This document shows, piece after piece, positions 1-5,439 of a stretch of 5,439 nucleotides of DNA. How positions within the stretch are numbered: position 1 is the stretch's first letter; each line of letters begins with the position of its first letter. The translations under genes were made by a program, and so were the position numbers. A model generated the notes under the pieces. It was not told the origin of the DNA and made no database searches. It saw nothing but the letters and a program-made list of their open reading frames with translations. Source of the stretch: Sulfurimonas sp. (GTDB taxonomy: Bacteria > Campylobacterota > Campylobacteria > Campylobacterales > Sulfurimonadaceae); NCBI GenBank assembly GCA_030646745.1, contig JAUSKV010000108.1:1-5439 (forward strand). Direction: 5' to 3'.

Positions 1-509
1 TTCTCTCTATCTCTATCACAAGGAGCGGCTCATTCCCTTCTCGCATTGCCGATGTCGGAATTTTGACGGATTTATCTGTCCATGATAGTGATTTGATACG
101 ATTTATTACACAAAAAGAGATAGTAAAAAGTGCTGTTTTTAAATCTCAAAAAATCCATAAAACGCATGAAGATAATGCAATTTTGGCTTTTGAACTTGAG
201 GGCGAAGTGGTAGGCGATATCACTACAAACTGGTTTACACCTTTTAGAAAAAGAACTATTATTGTTACATGCAGAGAGACAAAAGAGTCAGCAATAAAGT
301 ATTTTGAAGCAGACCTGATTTCGCAATCACTGAATGAATACATCAACATAGACGGCAACTCTCACACTGCAAGAGCCTGTTTTATACAAAGAAGCGATGC
401 GTTGCATGATGAGCTGAAAGCTTTTGTAAATTATTTAGAAACGAATGACAGAGGCTCTTTGGCTTCGATAGAAGATAGCATAATCACATTAGAAATAGCG
501 AGTAAATAA
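1..509 (+). CDS. Gfo/Idh/MocA-family NAD(P)-dependent sugar oxidoreductase, C-terminal part (5' end outside window)
   Basis: The frame is open from the first base (first whole codon at 3) to the TAA at 507-509, giving about 168 residues. The gene starts before the window. The TTG at 63 is not the start, because the codons before it continue the family pattern (a [12 protein letters not shown] stretch leading into [13 protein letters not shown]). What remains is the C-terminal alpha/beta substrate domain. It has the D-x-S-V-H-D-x-D-L-I motif, which carries the conserved active-site His of the family, then beta strands with a NWFTPFRKR segment, and a final helix-rich [11 protein letters not shown] region ending in [12 protein letters not shown]. 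The N-terminal Rossmann fold and the E-K-P motif would lie upstream. Family members oxidise or reduce sugar rings, often nucleotide sugars; GnnA (UDP-GlcNAc 3-dehydrogenase for lipid A amino-sugar synthesis) and WlbA/WbpB are examples. The LpxA-like gene one base downstream makes a UDP-GlcNAc-type substrate attractive, but this is inference. The family call is firm and the substrate is unknown. Confidence 0.85.
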   Translation, partial: LSISITRSGSFPSRIADVGILTDLSVHDSDLIRFITQKEIVKSAVFKSQKIHKTHEDNAILAFELEGEVVGDITTNWFTPFRKRTIIVTCRETKESAIKYFEADLISQSLNEYINIDGNSHTARACFIQRSDALHDELKAFVNYLETNDRGSLASIEDSIITLEIASK

Positions 510-510
510 G

Positions 511-1260
511 ATGCATGAGGAGAATAGTTTGATTCACAAATCCGTCACAATAGAAGAGGGCGCTACAATTGCCGAGGATGTAGTGATTGGTCCATTTTGT
601 TTCATCGGAAAAAATGTCACGATTGAGAGCGGATGCACTTTAGAGTCAAATATTATCTTAAAAGGGAAGCTTTATATCGATAAGGGTGTAAAAATTTTCA
701 GTTTTGCAATTATAGGAAACGAAAATTCAGAGATAACTGTGGGCGAAAAAACACATATCCGAGAGTTTACGCAAATCGGCTCTCAAGAAGATGAAAATGA
801 AGTGCCAAAAAAGATAACGATAGGTGCAAACAACTTTCTCATGGGATACGTGCAGATATTGAGCGGCGTTACACTTGGTGATTCCTGCATACTTACAAAC
901 GCTGTAAGACTTTACGAAAATGTAAAGTGTGAGGAGAGGGTTATTATCGGCGGGTTTAGCAGCATCGAGGCAAATAATACCCTAGGATCTGGAACTATGA
1001 TAGGCGGTGCATCGTATGTAACGCATGATATTCCGCCTTTTACTTTAGTTGAAGGCAACCATGCAACCATCAAAGGCTTAAATGTTATAGGGCTAAGAAG
1101 AAGAGTCGAAAATAAAGATGACATTGAAGAGATAAAAGCAGTCTATAAAAAAATTTTAGGCGATAGCGTCGATAAAAAGCTGGCAAAAGAGATAGGAGAA
1201 ACGCATTCGAACGATTATGTAAAAAGGTTTGCCTCGTTTGTTGCCGGCAGTAATATCTAA
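511..1260 (+). CDS. LpxA-family left-handed beta-helix protein, active-site-deficient paralogue of UDP-GlcNAc acyltransferase
   Basis: This is a 249-residue protein; E. coli LpxA has 262. Residues 8-175 are hexapeptide repeats ([I/V/L]-G-x-x-x-x) forming a left-handed beta helix. Residues 175-198 match the LpxA signature (IPPFTLVEGNHAT, then GLN-x-x-GLRRR), and residues 200-249 match its helical C-terminal tail. Recalled E. coli LpxA aligns without gaps from F109 to R198. In that alignment the catalytic His125 is S118, His122 is Q115, His144 is N137 and His160 is E153. The loop with the D74/K76 substrate contacts is shortened by about nine residues near 70-75. Asn198 and Arg204/205 equivalents are kept (N191, R197/R198). 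Ordinary LpxA chemistry (3-O-acylation of UDP-GlcNAc with acyl-ACP) is therefore unlikely. A scaffold, a regulator or a transferase with an altered mechanism is possible. It follows the oxidoreductase by one base and is probably co-transcribed. ATG 511 is chosen because it matches the LpxA N-terminal length, but TTG 529 has the better ribosome binding site. Confidence 0.85.
   Translation: MHEENSLIHKSVTIEEGATIAEDVVIGPFCFIGKNVTIESGCTLESNIILKGKLYIDKGVKIFSFAIIGNENSEITVGEKTHIREFTQIGSQEDENEVPKKITIGANNFLMGYVQILSGVTLGDSCILTNAVRLYENVKCEERVIIGGFSSIEANNTLGSGTMIGGASYVTHDIPPFTLVEGNHATIKGLNVIGLRRRVENKDDIEEIKAVYKKILGDSVDKKLAKEIGETHSNDYVKRFASFVAGSNI
517..522 (+). promoter_or_regulatory. Strong Shine-Dalgarno-like GAGGAG inside the LpxA-like gene
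   Basis: GAGGAG lies six bases before an in-frame TTG at 529, whose product would begin MIHKSV, a common way for LpxA proteins to begin. The ATG at 511 has only a weak GAG eight bases upstream and may depend on coupling to the preceding gene. The site could therefore decide the true start. Because GAG-GAG is also simply two Glu codons, it may be coincidence. Confidence 0.35.
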
Positions 1261-1291
1261 AAATAGACCTCTTTTTTTATAAAACGGATTT

Positions 1292-1320
1292 CTGAAATGT
1301 ATATAATCATGTGTTATACT
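1292..1320 (+). promoter_or_regulatory. Candidate promoter(s) for the pseudopilin operon
   Basis: The gap 1261-1354 is AT-rich and holds two overlapping -10 candidates. TATAAT at 1302-1307 matches the sigma-70 consensus exactly but has no recognisable -35. TATACT at 1315-1320 is preceded by TG at 1312-1313, giving an extended -10, and has CTGAAA at 1292-1297 (four of six matches to TTGACA) at a 17-base spacing. Weak -35 elements are usual in Campylobacterota. Either would start transcription about 20-45 bases before the GspG start and drive the whole downstream operon. Confidence 0.5.
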
Positions 1321-1340
1321 ACAAAAATTAATTAAAATAT

Positions 1341-1345
1341 AAAGG
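1341..1345 (+). promoter_or_regulatory. Ribosome binding site of gspG (decides the start)
   Basis: AAAGG lies nine bases before ATG 1355. An alternative TTG at 1349 would sit only three bases away, too close for initiation, so the ATG is preferred. Confidence 0.6.
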
Positions 1346-1354
1346 TTATTGTTT

Positions 1355-1810
1355 ATGCAAATTCTAATAAAACGACAAAAAACGCGCTTTTTTAAAAAAG
1401 CATTCTCTTTGATAGAATTGATGATAGTTATAGTTATCTTGGGGCTTTTAGCGGCTATGGTTATGCCTAGTTTAACAGGTAAGGGTGAAGAGGCTAAGAG
1501 AAACTTGGTCTGTGTTCAGATGAAGAGCGTTTACAACGGTGCTTTGGACATGTTTAAGATAAATAATAGTATTTATCCAACAACAGAAGAGGGTCTCGAG
1601 GCACTTGTGAAAAATCCTGATGCGGAGAAGTATCCTAACTACTCAATGAGCGGCTATTTTAAAGATGGCAAAATGCCAAAAGATTCATGGAGTAATAACT
1701 TTATTTATCTCAATGATGATGGTAAAATAGAGATTATTTCACTGGGTGCCGATAAAAAAGAGGGTGGAAAAGACGAAGCTGCCGATATTAAGATGAGCGA
1801 GTGTAAATAG
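1355..1810 (+). CDS. gspG: Type II secretion-like major pseudopilin GspG
   Basis: The 151-residue product is the main subunit of the periplasmic pseudopilus. A basic 16-residue leader (with RFFKKA) precedes the class III cleavage site A16^FSLIE, with the mature +5 Glu at E21, and is followed by the hydrophobic helix 17-38 and a C-terminal globular domain. GspG hallmarks are present: YPTTEEGLEALV at 74-85 preceded by a long helix (ALDMFKINN), a PKDSW loop at 108-112, and a SLGADKKEGG segment leading into ADI near 145, which corresponds to the calcium-binding loop region. Oddities are the long leader (pseudopilins usually have about 6-8 residues), Ala in place of Gly at -1, and DSWSN where most GspG proteins have DPWGN. 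It is the first gene of the operon, directly behind the promoter candidates, which fits the most abundant subunit. The family call is firm. Whether the system secretes proteins or imports DNA (as with the Campylobacter Cts proteins) cannot be told from this gene. Confidence 0.9.
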   Translation: MQILIKRQKTRFFKKAFSLIELMIVIVILGLLAAMVMPSLTGKGEEAKRNLVCVQMKSVYNGALDMFKINNSIYPTTEEGLEALVKNPDAEKYPNYSMSGYFKDGKMPKDSWSNNFIYLNDDGKIEIISLGADKKEGGKDEAADIKMSECK

Positions 1811-1816
1811 AGTTTT

Positions 1817-2332
1817 ATGCGCAGAGCCTTCACTCTTATTGAACTTTTGATTGTTATTATGATTATCGGCGTGGTTTATACCCTCGCCATTAGCAGTTTT
1901 CAAAAGATAGGGGATGCGTCAAAGAAGGTGAATTTAGAGAATTTAAAAGAGTATCTTCAGAACTTTCCACATGCTAAGAGCTCAAAAATTTTATGCTTAG
2001 ATGATTGCTCTAAGTGTGATATTTTGGTGGATGGAGAGGTCGAAAAAACTCTTGACGACTTTTTAGATAAGAATGTAAAAGTTTATAGATATGACTTTTT
2101 GCAAGGTATGTTTGAAGAGAAACAAGAGGTCTATTTTAACAAAGAGGGTGTCGAGAAGAAAGTTTGCTTCTCCTATGAAGTTGACAAAAAGGGTGTAGGG
2201 GGACAGGTCTTTGTGGTGTTGAATGAATCGGTATATGATTTTTCTACATACTTTGAGCCTGTAGTTGTTTATAAATCTCTGCAAGAGGCGATAGAGGCCA
2301 AAGAGAAACTCATTCAAGAGGTGCTAAAGTGA
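1817..2332 (+). CDS. Minor pseudopilin with prepilin N-terminus and Cys cluster (GspH/GspI-like position)
   Basis: The 171-residue product has a very short leader, MRRA^FTLIELLIVI, with +5 Glu at E9 of the precursor, and a hydrophobic helix at about 5-25. The mature protein is a prepilin-peptidase substrate anchored in the inner membrane before assembly. The rest has no motif I can assign to GspH, GspI or GspJ. It contains C60-x3-C64-x2-C67 in an acidic loop (LCLDDCSKC), a fourth Cys at 117, a beta-rich middle, and a charged helical tail at about 153-171. The cysteines could form disulphides in the periplasm or bind a metal. The gene begins six bases after gspG, has only a weak AGAG upstream of its ATG, and is probably translated by coupling. 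Its TGA overlaps the gspF start. A minor pseudopilin is the best reading; the subtype is open. Confidence 0.75.
   Translation: MRRAFTLIELLIVIMIIGVVYTLAISSFQKIGDASKKVNLENLKEYLQNFPHAKSSKILCLDDCSKCDILVDGEVEKTLDDFLDKNVKVYRYDFLQGMFEEKQEVYFNKEGVEKKVCFSYEVDKKGVGGQVFVVLNESVYDFSTYFEPVVVYKSLQEAIEAKEKLIQEVLK
2316..2321 (+). promoter_or_regulatory. Ribosome binding site for GTG start of gspF
   Basis: AAGAGG lies seven bases before GTG 2329. The GTG overlaps the TGA of the preceding pseudopilin gene by four bases (GTGA), indicating translational coupling. Confidence 0.6.
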
Positions 2333-3543
2333 TTTTTAAATACCGTGGCATAGATGCAGAGGGCAAAAAAGTAAGTGACAAAATAGAAGCTGCATCAATT
2401 GAAGAGGCAAAAAGTAAACTAAAATCTAAAAAAATAATTTATCAAAGTATAGATGAAGATTCTCTAGCCTTTTATGAAAGATTTGACTTTAGCAGAAAAT
2501 ATAAAATTCCCGCAAAAGAGCTCTCCAGCCTCTCAAGAGAGTTGGCCATGTATATCCGCTCCGGTATCAGTATAGTTTCAGCTCTTAAAATAGTTCAATC
2601 CCACTATGAAAATAACAAAAAAATGAAACTTTTTTTAAATACCGTCAGCACCTATTTGGATGAGGGAAAAGATTTTTATACTGCGTTAGAGTCTCAAAGT
2701 ATAGTCACTCTTCCGGAATTTTTTAAGCAGTCCATTAAGGTGAGCGAGAGTGGCGGAATTTTGGATGAAGTGCTCATGGAACTCTCCAGATTTTTAAAGG
2801 AACAGGATAAAATAAATAAAGAGATTAAAGCTGCTTTTGCCTATCCATCCTTTATGATTGTCATCTCACTTCTTATGATTTCGTTTATGCTCGCCTTTGT
2901 TGTGCCTCAAATAACAGGCATATTTGCGAGCATGCACCAAGAACTCCCGACGCCTACAAAAGTTGTAATTGCTCTGGGTGATTTTTTTAATCATAACTTT
3001 ACGACGATTCTTGCACTGATATTTCTATTTGTAGCAGGCTTTATGTTTTTTATGAAGAAAAGTTACGGCTTTGCATATGCGGTTCACAAACTTATACTTA
3101 AGCTTCCGCTTTTTGGTGAAATAGCCCAAAAGAGCGAGTTGGCACGCTTCTCTTACATCGCTTCTTTGCTCACTCGTTCAGGTGTCCCTTTTGTTCAGAC
3201 TATTAAACTGAGCGCAAATATCTTAAATAATTTGGTTTTAAGAGAGCTTTTTAGCGGTGCTGCAAAAAAAGTTGTTGAGGGAAAACTTCTCTCAAATGCC
3301 TTGCATGATTCCAAAACTAAGATAGATTACGCTTTCGTGCAATCCGTTGCGCTTGGCGAGGAGACTTCGCAGATTCAGAATGTACTTACAAATATTTCAG
3401 AACTCTATTTTGAAGAGAACCGAGATAAAATAAGTATGCTTCTCACACTGCTTGAACCGGCTCTTATGCTCTTTGTCGGCGGAAGTATAGGCTTTATTGT
3501 TGCTGCTATGCTTCTGCCGATTTTCTCTATGAGTGTGGGTTGA
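2329..3543 (+). CDS. gspF: Type II secretion/type IV pilus inner-membrane platform protein GspF
   Basis: The 404-residue product has the standard length of GspF/PilC, the polytopic inner-membrane protein that couples the cytoplasmic ATPase to pseudopilin assembly. The layout is canonical. Residues 1-45 are the N-terminal cytoplasmic segment (FKYRGIDAEGKKV). A first T2SSF domain at about 65-190 has the AYPSF motif at 171-175 followed by a membrane segment (176-196, ending in VVPQITGIF). A second membrane segment lies at about 223-242. A second T2SSF domain at about 268-398 ends with the LEPALMLFVGGSIGF membrane helix and the terminal LPIFSM. The usual GEESG-type motif is GEETSQ at 343-348. It starts at GTG 2329, supported by AAGAGG, and overlaps the gene before by four bases. 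Lying between pseudopilin genes is not the common gspC-to-O order, but T2SS and competence loci in Campylobacterota are often rearranged (general knowledge). Competence-pilus homologues such as Cts proteins share the fold. Confidence 0.92.
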   Translation: MIFKYRGIDAEGKKVSDKIEAASIEEAKSKLKSKKIIYQSIDEDSLAFYERFDFSRKYKIPAKELSSLSRELAMYIRSGISIVSALKIVQSHYENNKKMKLFLNTVSTYLDEGKDFYTALESQSIVTLPEFFKQSIKVSESGGILDEVLMELSRFLKEQDKINKEIKAAFAYPSFMIVISLLMISFMLAFVVPQITGIFASMHQELPTPTKVVIALGDFFNHNFTTILALIFLFVAGFMFFMKKSYGFAYAVHKLILKLPLFGEIAQKSELARFSYIASLLTRSGVPFVQTIKLSANILNNLVLRELFSGAAKKVVEGKLLSNALHDSKTKIDYAFVQSVALGEETSQIQNVLTNISELYFEENRDKISMLLTLLEPALMLFVGGSIGFIVAAMLLPIFSMSVG

Positions 3544-3548
3544 TCGGC

Positions 3549-4451
3549 ATGAGAAATGCAATAGCTTTACTTATAACAGTTTTTTTTGTTATGGCAATTA
3601 CTATTGCTGTCGGCATTGGCTTAAAACAGGTTAAAGAGGCATCTATGCATGTAGAGGGTGAGAGATTTATGCTCCAAACCAGTATGATTTTGGATGATGT
3701 TTTAAACATATTGCAAACCTCCAAAGAGATAGATCAAGTGATAGCAAAGAAATCCAGTGAAGTTTTTTTTGTTTTTTTATCCAGTGTCTCTTTTATTCCA
3801 TTTCAAACTTCTAATCTTAAAGTAAGCATAGAAATAAAAAGTGCAAGGTCAAAGTTCAATCCAAACTCTTTAATGGACGGCAATAATACTATGGTGAGAG
3901 CAGATGTTTTAAGAGAGTATGTGAGTAAAAACAGGGTCAATAGAGAATATGTAAATATTTTACTCGATGTAATGGGTAAAATTAAAGAAGATGAATCCTA
4001 TAATAGCGCCATATTTAATGAAAAATCCTCTCTTTTTAGAGATTATGTTGTCTCTAAAAAACATTTAAACGAGGTCAATGATTTTTATATGAAAACGTAT
4101 CATGACAACAACTTGAAAAATATAGATTTTGAAAATCTTTTTTACTTCTCAAAAAACAGGGATGAAAAGATAGATCTCAATTATGCAACGCCGCAAGTAT
4201 GGGAGATGATGCTTGGATGTGACAGGGTGCGGGGCGAGCAACTAAGTTTGGGTGGCGGAACATATAACTCTTTGGCAAATGTGGATTTGAACGATGAAGA
4301 AAAAATAGCACTGAGCAAGTTTAACACAAGTTTTTTTGAGCCCTATTTGGATGTTTTAGTCGAGATTTCACAAGAGTCTCAAAGTGCAAAGATAAAGTTT
4401 GAATATGATATATCTACAAAAAAAGGTTCCAATTTTGTTTACGAAATTTAA
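3549..4451 (+). CDS. gspK: Type II secretion minor pseudopilin GspK
   Basis: The 300-residue product has a MRNA^IALLIT leader and a hydrophobic helix at about 4-24. The mature +5 residue is Ile, not Glu, as expected for GspK, the pseudopilus tip subunit that lacks Glu5. Other GspK marks are the large size, FNPNSLMDG at 103-111 (compare the N-L-N-S-L motif), a long helical insert at about 115-200, and D209-L-N-Y-A-T-P-Q-V-W-E-M-M (the N-x-A-T helix-hairpin-helix-like region). A last strand-rich part, SFFEPYLDVLVEIS, follows, as in the C-terminal domain of GspK. In the T2SS it caps the pseudopilus together with GspI and GspJ. ATG 3549 is chosen, five bases after gspF. TTG 3540, overlapping the gspF stop, would lengthen the leader by three residues and cannot be excluded. 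The coding sequence contains several T7-T8 runs. The family call rests on recalled motifs. Confidence 0.78.
   Translation: MRNAIALLITVFFVMAITIAVGIGLKQVKEASMHVEGERFMLQTSMILDDVLNILQTSKEIDQVIAKKSSEVFFVFLSSVSFIPFQTSNLKVSIEIKSARSKFNPNSLMDGNNTMVRADVLREYVSKNRVNREYVNILLDVMGKIKEDESYNSAIFNEKSSLFRDYVVSKKHLNEVNDFYMKTYHDNNLKNIDFENLFYFSKNRDEKIDLNYATPQVWEMMLGCDRVRGEQLSLGGGTYNSLANVDLNDEEKIALSKFNTSFFEPYLDVLVEISQESQSAKIKFEYDISTKKGSNFVYEI
4421..4426 (+). promoter_or_regulatory. Ribosome binding site for the GspL-like gene (decides start at TTG 4435)
   Basis: AAAAGG stands eight bases before TTG 4435. The longer alternatives (TTG 4399, ATG 4405) have no comparable site and would add residues that merely read through the end of gspK in another frame. 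Confidence 0.55.
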
Positions 4452-5385
4452 AAAAAGATATAAGAGTATATTTTTAGACCCGGACTCAGCGGTTCTGCAT
4501 GTTAAAGGTCTCACCAGACATGCCAATGAGAAGATAAATATAATCCTCTCTCCCACCCTCTACTGGGTAAAAAAGCTCTCTTTGCCTCTCAAAAATGTAA
4601 GGGATGTAAAAAAGCTTCTTCCGTCACTTTTTGAAGATACTCTGCCTAGCGGGAATTATAGTTACAGTGCCTATAAAAGCGGCAGTGAATTTTTTATATT
4701 TGCTTATGAAGATAAAAAGATATTGGATCTTTTGTTGCAAAAAGGTATCCCGTTATCAAATGTCGCAGCACTTTTTTTTGCTCAAAGTGAGTTTGGTACT
4801 TGTGAGAGTGCGATAAGAATTAATGAATTCCAATGCATCTATGTCAAAGATGAAATTGTTGTTGTTGTTCCATCCTCTTGGATTCAAGATAGCAAAACAT
4901 TGGATTTAACCTATATTAAACCCTTAAAACACTCTATAACACTCAAACAGTTTGGACATGTGGTTGATAGCAAAAGCTTGTATAAAATAGGCGTAATTAT
5001 GGCTCTTTTAATCTCTCTTATAGCTACAGAATATTTTATTACCGCCAAAAAAACAGCAGATATGTTGAAGCTAAAAGAGGAGTTGTTTACAAAATACAAT
5101 CTGCAATCCACAATGCTTCAAAACAGTGCAACGCTGAAAAAATATGACTCAATGTACACAACTCAAATGAAAATAAGAGAGTATATCTCCTATCTTTTGA
5201 CCCTGAAACTGGGCGACAAAGAAGAACTTGTACGCTTAAGCTTAAAAAACAATATTTTACAAGCTGAATTTAGCGGTATCGCAGAGGGCAAAGAGTTGCC
5301 TATAACTCAAATATTAAGAGATAATAAAATCAACTTTAAATCCTTCTTTAAAGATAAATCTTGGCATGTGGAGCTTTCAATATGA
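4435..5385 (+). CDS. Bitopic GspL-like (PilM/PilN-like) inner-membrane assembly-platform protein, divergent
   Basis: From TTG 4435 the product has 316 residues. Residues 1-180 are a predicted cytoplasmic domain with a PilM/GspL-like flavour: a strand-turn start (KSIFLDPDSAVLHVKG), then LPLKNVRDVKKLLPSLFEDTLPSG, which resembles the helix before the first L-E-D-x-L of GspL. There is one membrane helix at about 183-204 (YKIGVIMALLISLIATEYF), a charged, probably coiled-coil helix at 205-255, and a small periplasmic alpha/beta part at about 265-316. This topology is that of GspL, which binds the GspE ATPase in the cytoplasm and GspM in the periplasm. Order and coupling support it: it overlaps gspK by 17 bases and the next gene by four (ATGA). 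Sequence similarity is too weak for a firm name. CtsX-type competence proteins of Campylobacter are an alternative. Two Cys (123, 134) lie in the cytoplasmic domain. Confidence 0.6.
   Translation: MFTKFKKRYKSIFLDPDSAVLHVKGLTRHANEKINIILSPTLYWVKKLSLPLKNVRDVKKLLPSLFEDTLPSGNYSYSAYKSGSEFFIFAYEDKKILDLLLQKGIPLSNVAALFFAQSEFGTCESAIRINEFQCIYVKDEIVVVVPSSWIQDSKTLDLTYIKPLKHSITLKQFGHVVDSKSLYKIGVIMALLISLIATEYFITAKKTADMLKLKEELFTKYNLQSTMLQNSATLKKYDSMYTTQMKIREYISYLLTLKLGDKEELVRLSLKNNILQAEFSGIAEGKELPITQILRDNKINFKSFFKDKSWHVELSI
5370..5373 (+). promoter_or_regulatory. Ribosome binding site of the last gene
   Basis: GGAG lies eight bases before ATG 5382, a good spacing, within the end of the GspL-like gene. It supports the reality of the partial gene that follows. 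Confidence 0.5.
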
Positions 5386-5439
5386 ACCGTATAAATCCGC
5401 TGCATATAGGAGTACTTTTAGTTGTTATTTTGATATTTT
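5382..5439 (+). CDS. Start of a membrane protein, probably GspM/PilO-like (3' end outside window)
   Basis: Only 19 codons are visible. The product begins MNRINPLHIG and runs straight into a hydrophobic stretch (VLLVVILIF), a short cytoplasmic tail followed by a membrane anchor, as in GspM and PilO. It has a good ribosome binding site and an ATGA overlap with the GspL-like gene, so it is translationally coupled to it. GspL and GspM are usually adjacent and interact, so GspM/PilO is the natural reading, but this is position-based. The visible residues cannot prove the family. Confidence 0.5.
   Translation, partial: MNRINPLHIGVLLVVILIF

Noticed and set aside
146..358. Minus-strand open frame inside the oxidoreductase gene
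   Set aside because: It has no family resemblance or ribosome binding site and is fully covered by a well-supported gene. The same applies to the other minus-strand frames at 912-1124, 2063-2317, 3527-3724, 4368-4556 and 4911-5111.
63..509. Treating TTG 63 as the start of the oxidoreductase
   Set aside because: The codons from 3 to 62 are open in the same frame and continue the family sequence, so the gene is cut by the window edge rather than starting here.
1221..1278. Possible Rho-independent terminator ending in CTTTTTTT after the LpxA-like gene
   Set aside because: The T run is present, but no adjacent GC-rich stem could be paired. The only match (AAAAAGGT with ACC-TC-TTTTT) is weak, bulged and has a loop of about 40 bases.
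4399..4434. Longer N-terminus of the GspL-like protein (TTG 4399 or ATG 4405)
   Set aside because: Neither has a convincing ribosome binding site, and TTG 4435 has AAAAGG at an ideal distance. ATG 4405 remains possible.
4631..4816. 61-codon plus-strand frame inside the GspL-like gene
   Set aside because: It is an alternate-frame shadow lying wholly within a better supported gene, with low-complexity hydrophobic content and no ribosome binding site.

Overview
The window is AT-rich (by eye about 35-40% GC), densely packed, and every gene lies on the + strand. Codon use, overlapping starts (GTGA, ATGA) and the protein relatives suggest a free-living Campylobacterota member of the Sulfurimonas type. 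This assignment is inference from sequence style and not a database match. There are two transcription units, separated by a gap of about 95 bases that holds the only convincing promoter candidates.

Unit 1 (1-1260) looks like surface-sugar or lipid A-related metabolism. It begins with the C-terminal part of a Gfo/Idh/MocA-type NAD(P)-dependent sugar oxidoreductase. One base later comes a LpxA-family left-handed beta-helix protein. That protein keeps the LpxA fold, the GNHAT signature and the C-terminal helical tail, but it lacks the catalytic histidine, the other conserved active-site histidines and a substrate loop. It is probably a LpxA paralogue with a changed or lost chemistry and not the housekeeping LpxA.

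Unit 2 (1355 to the right edge) is a type II secretion-like (T2SS) or competence-pseudopilus-like operon. It encodes GspG (major pseudopilin), a cysteine-rich minor pseudopilin, GspF (inner-membrane platform), GspK (tip minor pseudopilin), a divergent bitopic GspL-like protein, and the start of another membrane protein in the position expected for GspM/PilO. The genes are tightly coupled: a 6-base gap, a 4-base overlap, a 5-base gap, a 17-base overlap and a 4-base overlap. The pseudopilins would be cleaved by prepilin peptidase and assembled on GspF with the GspL/M-like proteins. The ATPase (GspE), secretin (GspD) and GspC are not in the window and would be expected downstream or elsewhere.

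The points most worth a second look are the active-site-less LpxA paralogue paired with a sugar oxidoreductase, alanine in place of glycine at the -1 cleavage position of all three pseudopilins, and the Cys cluster in the second pseudopilin. I saw no RNA genes, CRISPR, insertion sequences or minus-strand genes.
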